Source of the DNA: Ophiothrix spiculata
Lineage: Eukaryota; Echinodermata; Ophiuroidea; Amphilepidida; Ophiotrichidae
Direction: 5' to 3' (one strand)
NCBI GenBank assembly: GCA_000969725.1
Contig: JXSR01S046313.1
DNA: 60,298 bases
In this document: in pieces, positions 45,566 to 58,649 of the stretch
How positions within the stretch are numbered: the stretch's first letter is position 1
Layout of the letters: each line of letters starts with the position of its first letter
Program-made: the position numbers and the translations under genes
Notes under the pieces: generated by a model
What the model was told of the DNA's origin: nothing
Seen by the model: the letters and a program-made list of their open reading frames with translations, nothing else
Database searches by the model: none

Positions 45566-46558
45566 GTAATATCACGAGGTGACCAAGAATGAGAATCTGG
45601 GAGAAAATAATTTAACGACAGTAACCCATATGCATCTAAAGCCTAGGTAAGAGCTCCCACCTGCAGCCAACACTAAGTGGACAGAATGTAAGTACCTCAA
45701 CCGCCTCATTAATTTGGGCCACCCCAAGTGAACCTTCAGAAATGGGGATATTGGGATTCAGCAAAATATGTTACCTGCAATAATTTGCAGGAATGGTTTA
45801 ATTTGTAGGAATGTCCCACAAACCATGCAGCATCTTCTCCAGAGTTCTGTATTGAAACACGTTTGCACAGCTGGCGACCTTGCTGTCTGCAAGAAAAATG
45901 CCCCCAAATACGTCAAACATATGGACACGCTAAGAAGAAAAAGTACGTTTTTTGTCTTGTTTTATCTTCAAAGGAGAAACATCGTTTGCTTTAAGTCGAA
46001 ATTGGAGAGAGACCAAGTATACATGTACTTATTATCCAAAGGATTAAGCATTATCTTGATTGTTGGGTGCTGGATCAGTGGTTCTATGTTCGAGTGTTTG
46101 GGTAACATTTTATGATTGAATTTGCTACAGAAGGATAAATTTATCAAAATTCATGTTGTGAATAATAAAAGTTCATATTAAAACACAATACAAGTATCAT
46201 TGAAGTTCTTGCATTTTACTATGTCGATCGCCCACATGTTTATTCTTGTCCGGTCTTAATTTTTGTACTTTTGCTTTACAAAGTGCTGATATACTTTTGA
46301 GCTTAAGACATTTTATCGGTTGATAAACAGTAATTACTCTGTTTAATTGGTTGTAAAGAACTCCAATCTACACACAGATTACGTCCCACTCTGTAATACC
46401 TTGTATAATTGGAAGTCACACCCGTGGGACTTATTATGTCAGTGTCGATGATTGAAGCATCTTACAGACAAGATTTTCTGTTGGCAGCATTGGCTGCACT
46501 AGACTCTGTCATAATCGTAGCCATATAATTATTAAGAGTTCATTTATATTAAAACTAT

Positions 46559-46670
46559 GGTTGCACCGATTAATCGGTTACCGATATATCGGGATCGATA
46601 TTTGCCTCATCGGTTCTGAATCGGTATCGGTAGAAAACACCAAATTACCGATTATATCAATCGATAATTG
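46559..46670. repeat. Palindrome-rich ACCGATTAATCGG cluster, Y copy
   Basis: Equivalent of 29083-29190: 'gcaccgattaatcggttacc' then 'gatatatcgg' and repeated 'atcggt' units. Confidence 0.6.
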
Positions 46671-47834
46671 GTTTAAGTAATCGACCCCATAATCTAAGCC
46701 TATTATGTAGAAGAAAAAAAGAGAAAACATGCTTTTTACCCGATGCTGATGTGATATCATTAGACTAGAGGGTATGCACCCTTTTATCGCGTTCCATGTA
46801 ATCTTCAAAAATAATTCAGCGGATCTCCTAGTGGCAAAACATTCAAATCGACCAATTCGTTTTCGTATTAAGTAGCATGGTGTAGGTTTTCAGAGCGCTG
46901 TTCAAATGTAAAATCGATTAACAGTTTTCTCTAAAATTATTTCAGCAACTCAATTTTACATTTGAAATTTTGAAATTTATTATATTTCTCTAATATTTTG
47001 GCAGAAAAAATGATATTTTTTCGCCCGGCATTTTCAAACTATTAATCTGATTTCCGATTTTTGTTCTCTATGCTTTATTATTTACCAGATTTTCCACTTA
47101 GATTAACACATGAAGTCGGTGTTTTATAGGAGAAGAAGATTGGATAATGTCTTTGTCACTTAAGTGTTAACTCATGAACTTTTAATACTGTTTACAGACG
47201 ATTAATATAAATTGAGCTGAACATGAAAAAGTTATATTTGCTATCGATACCCAATCAGAACTTTTTAGCGCTGTCACAAAACATTCCTGTTGCATCCTGG
47301 ACACAAACTTTCATTTAGACGTTCTTAACAAATCCACCTACTTTTTCACTTCTACATGTCGATTTGGTTTTGTTAAAATATGTGACCGTCAATTCTAAAC
47401 AAGCCGTAAATACAGAAGACTTTATTTAGCGCTGCTGGTGAAAATACATGTCGAGGTCGTAATTTGCCGAAATTGATTGTTTTTGACGGATTCACAATCC
47501 TTGTACTTAGTTTAACACCTTCAAAGTTTAATTTTAAGAAAAAATATGAAATACATCTGTATATTTTGAGATCAATCAACAGAAAATATAGGTCCTACTG
47601 ATCTTAATTATTTTTTTTTTTGTCATTTTACTCACTGAAAACCATTGACGGACAATGACTTGTCTTCATAGAGGCATCATTTTAATTCTTATAATATTGT
47701 CTCTGCAAATATTTAAAAACAGTGAAAATGACGCTGTATTTACGACTTGTTTGGGATGGGCGGTCTCATATAAGTCAAACACGCTTTACAAAGTTGAATC
47801 AACTGAAACCATGGCATGCCACAGGTGTCACAAA

Positions 47835-47990
47835 ATTCCATTAAAAAACCATCCAGTTTAAAGAAAAGAAGTCCAGTTTTACAAAACTGACGTCCGATTT
47901 GAAAAAAGGCGTTCTATTTGAAAAAAGACATCCAATTTGAAAAAAATATGACATTCAGCTCTTAAAAAATGACGTTTAATTTGCAAAATA
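47835..47990. repeat. Degenerate ~20-bp tandem repeat, Y copy
   Basis: Fewer and more varied units than X (29985-30165), with 'gaagtccagttttacaaaac' and 'gacatccaatttgaaaaa'. Confidence 0.65.
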
Positions 47991-48859
47991 AAACACACAC
48001 AAACATACATTAGCGTTATAAAATGGACATAAATGTGCACATAATTACGAGTTATGCATCCGTATGTTTTTATCATTATGATTCCAATGAGGAATAACAT
48101 TTGTGCTGTTCCAGCACTTAACAGCCGTTACGTTGGCAAACGACATTTTGCGCTACAGGTGAAATCATTTTTTGAAGATGTACAATATCTTAAAAATGTT
48201 CAAAACACCTGCAAAGTTTAAAATAAGGGAAGTATGAAAAAAAAAATCTTAGATTGAGACCACCAACAGAAAAAAATATTCATAACTTGGTTTTGGAATG
48301 TTTTTACCTCAGTGTCTTCTTTTACCCCTTTGCTTAATTTAACGGACCATACTTGACTTGCGGATGTCGGCAAAATTCATCCAGGTGTCATTTTATTAAT
48401 TACATGGACTTTGCAGATATGTAAAAAAAAGTGAAAATGACCAGAAGCCGACTTTACGGCTGGTTTAAACTTGACGGTCCAATTTAACCTTAAAGTTTTC
48501 AGCGTGCCCCGGTATGAAACAACCTAATTTTTCACTTTGTGAGCAAGTAAATTTAATTGAAGTCGATTAAAAAGGCGCCGATAAAGTGCGTCAAATCACG
48601 TATGCTGGGATAATGCCCTATTAGGCAATCATTCCGTTACCTTAAATGATCATTCAGACAGTTTTTATCACGCGCCTTTATTGGTGATTCACCTTTGGCT
48701 AATCCGACCTCAAAACTGAACAACGGTTGAAATACAATAGTATTGCCACAATGGTATATACCTAGGAAACCTGTAAGATCTACTTTTCAACATCCAGGAA
48801 ACACATTACAAATCACATTTTTCCAATAATAAATACTTATACATATTTCTTATTTATTA

Positions 48860-50480
48860 ATTGTACTGGCTTATCATATTCCTAATTGTACTACTTCCTT
48901 GCTTTAAAACATCTGTTCAGATCTGTAACTTATTATGTATGCTCATATTTATCTACTTAAGCAGGTGATTTTTCACTTCGATCATGAAGATGGATTACTT
49001 ACTCCTGATTTATTAATGGTACATGTATCATGCAAAGTGCAAACATCATATTTGTTTTTACAACTATCCAGTCAAGAAACAAGGAACTTATTTTCTATTT
49101 AAACTTTTCAATGTAGAATTGAGTTCGAAACTATTCCTTCTGACTTATATAGTGGCAGATGAACGGAGTTAGAACAGAAAACAAACTGACCAAGCGTTCT
49201 CTTCATCCGGCTTATTATAATAAACTCATTTGTAAACGCTTGGCGCAACGTAATACCAAGGTTAATTCTGGCGATGAACGTCCTTTCTTGCGTAAGATAA
49301 TTATTTGAATAATATTTTACTTTACTCGACGCTCGAGAAATTGTACACTTATATGTGGTGAAGCCGTATTTTTTTTAACAAACGGACAAACAAAACAAAC
49401 ACAATAGGTATATAAAAGTGGAAGATATTTTTGTGCAAACAAATTTATTTGAAATAATGCGCATAAATGTGGTATTGAACAGTCCGCAGTCCGTCTTTGG
49501 TATATCATGTTGTTGTTGTTGTTGTTGTTGTTGTTGAGTTGTGTGGGTGTTAGTAGGGATTGGGTCTGTGTGTTTGGGCTTTATCGCTTTTGCATGTTGG
49601 TTGGGTTGTGTTTAACCCTCGTACAACCAGGGAAACAAATGTGGGGTTAGGGTAGGCCGTCAAAGTTGGGGTGTGGGGTTTGTTGCAACCAGGTGACATT
49701 TTTGACAATTGTAAATTGCCATTTTGAAAAATATATGCATGTTATGAGGCTGAACCTTGCAGGGCTTGTTAGAATTACCATTTCCCTTCTTTATTTGCAA
49801 ACAAACAAAAAAACTGATGCAATTCCGTTATTTAGAAAAAAATTTTGGTGGCCACTTAAGAAAAGGAATTAAGAAAAAGCAAAAGCTAGACTAGAAAAAG
49901 ATTTAGCCTTAGCAATTGCTTAAAACATATTCACGACCTTTAGCTTGGACTAATACCTTTATTATTGTCTGGGATCAACCCAGACAAACAAAAGCTACCA
50001 AACAAACACTAGCCAATCTAGCTTTTGCTTACATGAAGTTAGAAATTGCTTTGTCTACTGCGTGATAGTTTTCAGACACAAATATTACAGCATTTCACTC
50101 CACATTTTTATGTCAATTTGTCGCAGTTTCCGAAATATAGCATGATTTATATCATCTATAGTAATGCAGCACTAGTATTACTACTTCAGTGTTTTTTTAT
50201 TACGCGGCACAAATAAAGCAGAAACCATGAATGTATACCAGTGATAAGCTCCTAACATAGAATCTTAGTAAAATGTAAGTAATTACTACATGTTGTTAGC
50301 AAAAGGTCAGCTTTTTGAATACAAATGTAAGCAATTACTAACCAGAAGAGCAATTGCTTTGAAAGGATTAGAAATAGCTTTTGCTGCATTGAGAGAGCTT
50401 TTTCTTGCAAGTTGATGCTAGTTTTTAAAAATAGGAATTCAAGAAAAAGCTATAGAAATAGCAAGCGCTACATCCATGAA
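48860..50480. other. Y-specific DNA, microsatellite and 'aaaagctag' repeats
   Basis: Not matched in X. Contains (TTG)n at 49508-49537, a 'gggttagggtaggccgtcaa' segment at about 49643 that is also present at 24680-24700, and inverted 'caaaagctag'/'ctagcttttg' pieces (49878-50470). No gene recognised. Confidence 0.45.
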
Positions 50481-50869
50481 TTCGGCCTAGTGTCTGTGTC
50501 CAGCAAATGACGATAACTTGTTTTCAGCTGTGTAGCGATATTGTATCTTTATAATGTATCCACTAACAAAAAGTATTATATTTATATTGTTTCAATTAAT
50601 ACATACGTACAGATTCAATCCGATGAACATAGAGTACCATGACACCTGTCGACACGTATTTGTCTTAGAGAACCTAGTTGCCGTCGATGAAGACTTGCTT
50701 TCCGTATTGGATTAGATGTGGTTTACTGCCTTCGTCCGTTTACGTCAGATGTATATTTTTATGAGCTTAAAGTCAAAAGCTTTTCTCTATTACCATATCA
50801 AAGGTATAAAAAAAAGCATATTTAATAATCTTAGGACTAATTAATACTTCTTATGAGCTACAAAATAGT

Positions 50870-51706
50870 TTGTGTAACCAGCACCACCATTTTCAAAGTG
50901 GGGGTCAAACCGGGAGCAAACGGCAGATAGGGGGAGGGGATTGCAGGTGCTATTATCGTCAGATGAAAAATTATGGATTTTTTTGAAATGCGCATAGCAC
51001 GGGAAAATGTCATCAAATCTGTTAATTTTAGCCAAAAAATGTTAAAAAATATTAAATTAAGTTATCTTAAAATTTGCGTGAAGCGGGCGATGTTTTTTGA
51101 CATGTAACATTAATTTTATATTGCAAAAAACGAGGGGAAATTGAGTATGAGATTTGTATTAATGCCTTAAAGTTGAGGGAATCGGGGAAAAGGCTTGTGA
51201 CTAGGGGTTAAATGAACCTCCTGACCACCACCCCCTTGATCAACTATATCCTGACCCTTATATTCAAGCTTCTTCTGTGGTCTCTTATTCTCTTAATAAA
51301 AGAGAAGAAATGATAATTTACTTTACACAAAATGGTTAGACTATGCCGAATGAGTTTTACTTGAATGTTTTTCTTTAACACACTACATAATTTTTAAATT
51401 AACCACCTCTCAGTTAATATGTTACCTTACGTCGAAAATGAAAAAAAAAACACGGTTGCTTGTATGGTAGTTTCTACGCAAGACCATTATGATAATATGT
51501 TGACACATGTTAACATTCATTGGTTTGCACAATTATGTCCCAAAAGGGTCCCAAATCGAAAATTGATTTTTTTTTTTGTCTCATCTGAAAGATTATATTT
51601 TAAGCTTTAAAATTGCACCTTGCTTTTGGTTATTGGATGTTCGATTGCAAAGTTCCATGTCACCAAATGCCTTTAATACCCATTTTGTATTTTTCAACAG
51701 TTTTAT
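50870..51706. other. Y-specific intergenic DNA
   Basis: Lies between blocks that are adjacent in X (32290). GC-rich 'gggggaggggattgcaggtg' near 50930 and 'ccaccacccccttgat' near 51224 suggest a decayed transposon. No firm borders. Confidence 0.4.
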
Positions 51707-52339
51707 ATATGGCTCATTCCAGTGGAAACTGAACCTTTTTTTTATTTCAAGCAAAAAATCAGCTTTTTTATTTGACCACATAAGCATGTTTTCAGTCATA
51801 CATTTGTTACTTGGTACGTAAGAAGTATTTTCCAATCAAAAATGGTAAAGTTTGTCTATCCGTGCATGAATGAGCACATGTTTTGTTTCAAAAATGTCAC
51901 AAACGTTGCTAAAAAGTAACACCAAAATGTCACAAACGTTACCAAACGTTACAACACAAAACAATGCATAAAAATTATTCCTGGCGATATAATGTTCTGT
52001 AATTTTTATTAAATATTTGTAAATATGTTTCCCATAATCGGTGTAAGGCGCAATAAAAAATCGTTAACACTTCAGATAAATTGTACTTTGAAGTCAATTG
52101 GAGCAAAAAACCATTTCCGTGCGCGGTCACAAACGTTACCGAACGTTACAAGGACTTTACTCAGGATTTTGGCAATTGATTTAATTTTCAAACATCTACA
52201 TATCCTGACCCCACTAGTGAGCACCATTATCAATAACAAACTCGTTGATATAATGTTTTTGCTAGGTTCTGTGGCCATTTATTTAAAAGTGAAATTTCTC
52301 AATTTTTCGGTCACAAACATTACTTTGGAATGAGCCATA
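51707..52339. mobile_element. TA-flanked MITE with TATGGCTCATTCCA ends
   Basis: The ends 'TATGGCTCATTCCA' and 'TGGAATGAGCCATA' are exact inverted repeats in a TATA context. The interior has four 'gtcacaaac(g/a)tt' units. A decayed relative is at 16255-16590. The short frames on both strands here overlap the inverted repeats and are not genes. Confidence 0.85.
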
Positions 52340-54063
52340 TATTAAAGCAAATGTAAACATTCATATAGTCTTCATAATAAATTTCGGAGTTTAAATATTT
52401 TTTTCTACAGATGTGCATATCTACATACTTAAAATAACTGTTGGAATTGGATGACGATTATTGATAATGATAAAACATAGATTTGATCCTACTCTGCAAT
52501 GCTCATAGTAATTCAGCTGCAAGTCTGGGGTGAATTTGATAGTGAGGTTTTCATTCCCTCTCTTTTTTCCTCACTCCACAAATGACAAAGCAATACGCAT
52601 GCGTGACAATTGACCGAGTCGGGATGATGTCCAAAGTGTTTCAAGACGTTATCCATAAATCATCGCCTGAAATTTCGGCCCCAAATCGAATGGTATCTAT
52701 AGTAGTTGGATGTAGTTCTCTCAGGATTTGTCATCTATATGTACTTCCAACAATGAAATGACTGTCCGGGAGTAACATGAGTTCGTTGAAATCTGAACCT
52801 TTATGCTGACCATGATGCTGTAATATAATATTTCAAAATAAAATCTGTGATGGGGGCAAAAAATGCTAATATCTGTGTTTTTTTCCCTCTCAATTTATTC
52901 TTGATTTTATTAAATTCAAATTTGCTTTAGTAAAACCATAAAGTGTTTCACTTTGTATAATCTGAAATCATTGGTCTAAACAAAAAAATATTTATACAAA
53001 ACAGTTAAACATCAATAGTGGTAAATTTCTTTTCTAATAAATCGTGTTGGCCATTGGAAAATTATTATGCAGAATTTACTACGCTTTGCAAGTCAAGTTA
53101 CGTTAATTGAAGTCGATCAAAATGGTGCTGTTAAAGTGCATCGAATCACGTATGCCGGGATAATGCTCATTTAGGCACACATTCCATTACTTGCAATGAA
53201 CATTCAAACACTTTAGTCAAATGTGAATTATTGGTGATTCATCTTTCGCTAATCTGTTTCCAAAATAGATCTAAAAGTGTTATAATGTTGTTTTGATATT
53301 AAGGAAAATAGTTTTATTTTCAAATATCCAGAAACACATTACTATTCGGATTGTTGTTCTGAAATATATAATACATACTGCATTCTGTGTTCTTGTTGAG
53401 TGAGGACCTTTTGGTCCTGACGAAACAGTACTGTCAAAAACTGCATTACATGATGGTATAATCATAAATGTGTTGATGTTATTACTGTCAAACACTGTAT
53501 TACCTGATGGTATAATCATAAATGCGTTGATACTATTAATGAAGTTTGAAAAAGTGAGAAAAAAAAGTTTATTTGTAGAAGGTTTTTTTAATATTCATTA
53601 TTTTCGTTTTTTATTACATGCTAGAAAAGTCGACACTGATTTTTATTATCTTTGGTGCTTCTATTTTTACCCAAAAAGTGTACAAATAATCACCAATTAT
53701 CATAATTTGTATACTATATGCTACATAAGGTGTTTAACAATCTGTAGAAATATTTTGGACATGTTGTTTAATTTTTAAGTTACAGCTTTGCTATAATATT
53801 TTCTATAATTTTTACGACAAGCTATGGAGTCAGGATATCTTGTGTTACATTACAAATCATGTCATTGATGATCAAAAAAAAAATTCTAAATTTATAATCT
53901 AAATTCCTCGAATTTCACAGGAAATTCACTTTAAAAATACGCAGCTTGTAGCACAGAGTATAATTCATCTGATTGACACCGTCCACAACGAGCCGTAAAT
54001 GCAGCCTCTTGCTGTTTTCAATTTTGTTTAAATATTTGCAAAGGCCATGTTATATGAATTAAG

Positions 54064-54830
54064 GCTACAGTCCCTAAAAACGTCTCGCTCGGCTGAACGT
54101 CATGTTTACTGCAAGTTTTTACCTACTTACACTTATCAGAATATCACAATTTTTGGCGTCCATATTGAATAAAGTATTTAGTTTATACGTAAAACTTAAC
54201 TAGTGATTTCACGTCCATTATCAAGGTCAAAATGACGCCTGAAGACTACTTCGAAAAAGTTGACCCTTTTTCGCCGAAACCTCATAATTTCATGATGTTC
54301 GAAAAATTCGACTGGTTTCAAAGTTTGACAGATTGTAGGTTTGATATTTCTTATTGAATTACAAACAATATTTTATAAATATGTGAGTTGATTTTGAATG
54401 ATAATGTAACAAACCCGCGTTGTTTTGCCCGAAAACCCGGACGTGAATTACGACTCTGAGTTCGCCCTGTTCGAGCTGTGAATTGTCTGTTTTAAGTATC
54501 TACATTATCTACATTTTGTCTGATATACGCATTCGCATAAATTACTTACAAATTGAGCATTCCAATGAGGCAAAAATTGCAATTTTTATGTAAACAAAAG
54601 AAAAATACGGCATTCTAATGTTTATGTTTTAGATTTTAGTTCACGATCTCAACGCTGCGCTGCCTTAATAGCTCATCGGTAGATCCCTCGCTTCGTAAAC
54701 CTTGACTAAACCCTACCACAATCCATGGTTCGAGTCCCCGCAAAGGCAGTGGAAACTATTTATCTTTTCATGATTAAAAAATAGTTAGGATTCACATTTT
54801 CCTGAGCAGATGGATTCCTTTACCCTTAAA
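54064..54830 (+). mobile_element. Element with tRNA-like segment, second copy, plus strand
   Basis: Reverse-complement partner of 43256-44167. It contains 54660-54749, where 'CTGCCTT' and 'AAGGCAG' form an exact 7-bp acceptor-like stem, with A-box-like TAGCTCATCGGTAG and B box GGTTCGAGTCC (54727-54737). The anticodon arm does not pair and 90 nt is too long, so it is not a working tRNA. Confidence 0.75.
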
Positions 54831-55771
54831 ATGACACCTCACTTGATTTCCAGAAGTCAAGTTATTTTCCATAAAAGATTGCTATCAACGCGTTCAAAGA
54901 TCAGTAAGCCCTAAATGTTTTGTTTATTGTCCTCAACATATGTTGGATATTTTCAATCATTTTCTTGAAATAAAACTTTGCTGGTATTTCGAAGTAAGCA
55001 CAAGGATTGTCAATCTGTAAAAAAAATCAATTTCGGCAAATTACGACCTTGACATGTATTTTCACCTGTAGCGCAAAATGAAGTTGTACGGCTCGTTTAA
55101 GATGGCGGTCACAATTGTCTAAAAGCTCAACGACAATCGTTTGACAGTCACATAAGCCTTTTACTCATTGGTTAAATAGGCAGTACGATATTGTTGTACA
55201 AAATAAAATTGGCACATCTATAAGCATCTAGTAAACCTATAAACTTTGGGGTTGTTCGGTACGATAAACAGTTCAAATATAAACTTGAGACTTTCAGAAA
55301 TAGTATTATCATAGTCCACTATTTGTATAAAATTCCTGCAGTACTGTACTCTTACGACAATAACTATTGCATAAATACACTGTCACATCTTCTTATTAAC
55401 CAAGCGGTCAAATTTGAGAGGAGATAAGGTTTCATATATTCAGAAATCGATGTGATTGATTGAATTTACGTAAATACCTTGCAATATTGCTGCGGTATTT
55501 ACACAAGTTATGAAAATATCTTTTCGAGCTTCAAGAGCTTAACAGAAAGTGTATTCGAATAATAATTGGTGAATATTGTAGTAATTTGTACAAGTATGAC
55601 GTTTTTCCTCGTATCCTATCACTATCATATGCAAGAAAGAAAGTTTTTACCGCTTCTTATCCCGGAAAGGATTTCGACTTTTCACAACATCGACAAAACA
55701 AAAAAAGTTTGTGATCGCGGATCACTGATAGACGATTTCAAGAAAGTACTAGAATTTTAAGAACACTCTGA

Positions 55772-56580
55772 CCCCCCCCCCCCTCTAAAATTCGTGTATA
55801 ATTATGTAAAACATCGAGCGGTAACTTCATTACTTTTCAGTCAATTTTCAGAAATAGGGTGTCAAAAGAAAGCTGAAAGTATAGCGCTTGTACCCATTAT
55901 CTTCAAATACGTTTGCGAGTTCCATATTTGCGTACGAGCCATTTTTCGAGGTGAGGCGATACTTTTTGGGGAGACTGTATGTTATGTGTAACAAACATAA
56001 GACAGATAAGGTCATCGATATATTTTACGGGTATTTGCAATAATAAATTCGGGAATAGTGCTACTATACAGAATTCGTCATTTTTTAAACATTCAGCTGA
56101 AACATATTTATATTCTTATTTTATGATGAATTAAAGCAATATAATAAAAAAATTATCAAAAATGGTTTATATTAAAAACAATATAAAATAAACAAATGTG
56201 ACAATCCAAAAGCGATTTCAAGTGTATTTTGTCAAAAAATTTGTATTCCCACTGAAAAATGGATAAAAAACACATGCATGCTTTCCTATACTAATACATG
56301 TGGAATTAAATTCGGGATCCCGAATTTAGTTCCCGAAAAAAATTCCCGAATTTAATTCCCGAAAAATTGCCATAACAGAATAAGGAAGCATATCTAATGC
56401 AAATCATTTGGAGGGTATGAGTATCTACCTAAAACAAACCCCATTAAGCTATCAAAATAAAAAGCCATGACTGACAGGGGGTGCTTCATTTTTAACACTT
56501 TATAGTATTGCTTTAAAGAAAAAATCAGAGATTCTGACACATACAACTCGTATCGAATGTACTTGCTCTCTGTAACATTA
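55772..56580. other. Y-unit sequence with a 20-bp palindrome
   Basis: A 12-C run at 55772-55783. AAATTCGGGATCCCGAATTT (56308-56327) is a perfect palindrome followed by three more 'tcccgaa' units up to 56366. No coding. Confidence 0.5.
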
Positions 56581-58114
56581 TGACAACTTCTGTATTGAAA
56601 CTTTGTAATCTTGTGCTGGCTACCTATATGTTAGTGTTTACTTCAAATGTTAGATTCTCCACATTGGGTATCAGTAAAGACATTAGGAAGATATATGAAA
56701 CCTGCCGTAAGCATTTGACATTGATGAAATCAAATATAGACAACTTGTTAGTTTCAACAAATAAAAATGCCGTAACACGACACCTCTATTATCTAAAATT
56801 TGCCTGGTTTTACTGTTCCATGATATACAATATTGTCATCTTTCAAAAATATAGATCAAACCTGTGCCTGTTTTGGACAGCTGAAATAAAATTGAAAATG
56901 GAAAGAAGATAAAACTATGATGAAGTAAAAGATGTAACCGGATAGACCTGGGAGAGTGTATCTAGAATGAAAATGTATTTAATCATGAGAATAACGGTTC
57001 AATTTCTGCTTAAACAATTTGTAAGTCAAAGAAACGAAACATACAAATGAAAACGACGTCTTTAATAGATGATGAGTGTTAAAAGACCATGATTTGATAT
57101 TAAAGTAAAACAACAAACAAATCAAAAGAGTAAAGAGTAAAAATATTCAACTGATACTGTTGGCTACTGGTGTACAGATGCATATTGTTAACAAAATAAA
57201 TTATGCAGAAATAATCTCCGAAAAGATGTTGATCTTCTGTTTAATTCTTCTGAGTTAAAGTTATTACATTAGTATTAGGCAACTTTCTCTTCCCTATTAT
57301 TTGCCATACGTTACATAAAAAATAAGTCATTTTTGTTTTCTATTGCAGCACGTACACAAACACATTTTATACGCTTTGTATTGCTTCAGGAAATGTAGCT
57401 CAGTTCTTTTACAGCGGAGTCGTCTAGTCCAGTTGCATTTTTAAACATACATTTTTATATTCTGGTAATGTCTTCGACTGGTATTTATAGCACTGAACAT
57501 TGGATACTCTATGTATCCTCAATGCAATATGGAAAAAAAAATACATAGATTCTTCACAGATTATCATGTTTGTTTATACATAACTGACATTCTAAAAAAA
57601 CTAAATGAGACTAGTTTCTCTGCCAGAGGCTGTAGTCTACATTAGCTTCCTTTGATATCTAGTCTCGTACTGAAGTTAAAGATGTTTCTTGCCTCTTAAA
57701 TGCGATGAAGTACATTCCTGTAAAGTAGATTACATTGTTGAACTGAAAGAGCTGCATATTCTATTTGAACTTGGAGAAGTTTGATAATACGCTCAATTAA
57801 CGTTTTAAATGGATAAATAGCTCAATTCAAAAACCTTTACTACATATACTACAAGTCTAAGAGCTTCCCTTTTTTATGAATTCTTATATAGGAATCTGCA
57901 CTTGAATCTGTGTAAACAGCATGTTCTATAATTGCAACTAGGTCACGCACACAGCATACATTTTGAAAGTTTGATCTGCCTAGGATGTATTGCTAATCTA
58001 TGCATTCTGTCACGTATATAATATACACAAAATCAAATTGCCTGCATCTCCTTGACGACATAACGCAAGATCAGAGTCTAGAGTTACAAAGCTGTTATCT
58101 ACAAAATGATATAC

Positions 58115-58172
58115 GTATGTGTCGTCTGTCGTCTATCCACATTACTCTGGATAAACAACAGGCGACACATAC
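58115..58172. repeat. 58-nt imperfect hairpin, Y copy
   Basis: Pair of 39035-39093. The outer ten base pairs are unchanged; the loop and middle positions differ. Confidence 0.6.
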
Positions 58173-58649
58173 ACTTCGTCTGTCACAGTGGTTTGTGGTT
58201 TATCCATTGTCTCGTTTTCCCTTGTGATACGTTGAACCGAAATGAACATCAATTAGATATACAGATGTCATATCAAGGGATTTTATCATGATCATCACTT
58301 GGTAATCCATCTTAAAGCATGGTAATGTGAACTAGGATTCTGGGTTCTAAACAGTTGATCCGTCATTACTAAGAAAAGAATAAAACAGGACCTCCCCATC
58401 TTGCCTAGTTTCCGACAGGTTTTTGTACAGGTAGCAATGAGAGGAAGTGTAGTGAAACATAGCTCTATTTTACTCCCTGAAAACCTTTGACATCCTACAT
58501 AAGGTGTCATTTCAATTCTTAAAATATGATCTGTTGCAATATTAAATAATGGTGAAAATGGCAAGAGGCGGCCTTTATGGCTGATTTGAGGTGGACACTC
58601 ATAACTTACATTGAATATAATCACAGAAAAATGATATAGGCCTCAACTG

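Larger units (their letters stand above)
42990..58465. repeat. Long direct repeat, copy Y (15.5 kb)
   Basis: Colinear partner of copy X (block list given there). Y lacks the LINE at 23401-27981 and the MITEs at 31613, 32692, 36741 and 37753, and has its own insertions at 43256-44167, about 48860-50480, 51707-52339 and 54064-54830. Starts at corresponding points are about 21.5 kb apart. Confidence 0.8.

Noticed and set aside
45768..46115. 115-codon frame with a possible GTACGT donor
   Set aside because: The X copy (28290-28620) has indels that break the frame and lacks the donor; it overlaps the region after the LINE relic.
54660..54749. Possible tRNA gene
   Set aside because: Good acceptor-like stem and B box but no anticodon stem, and 90 nt without a credible intron; it is part of a repeated element.
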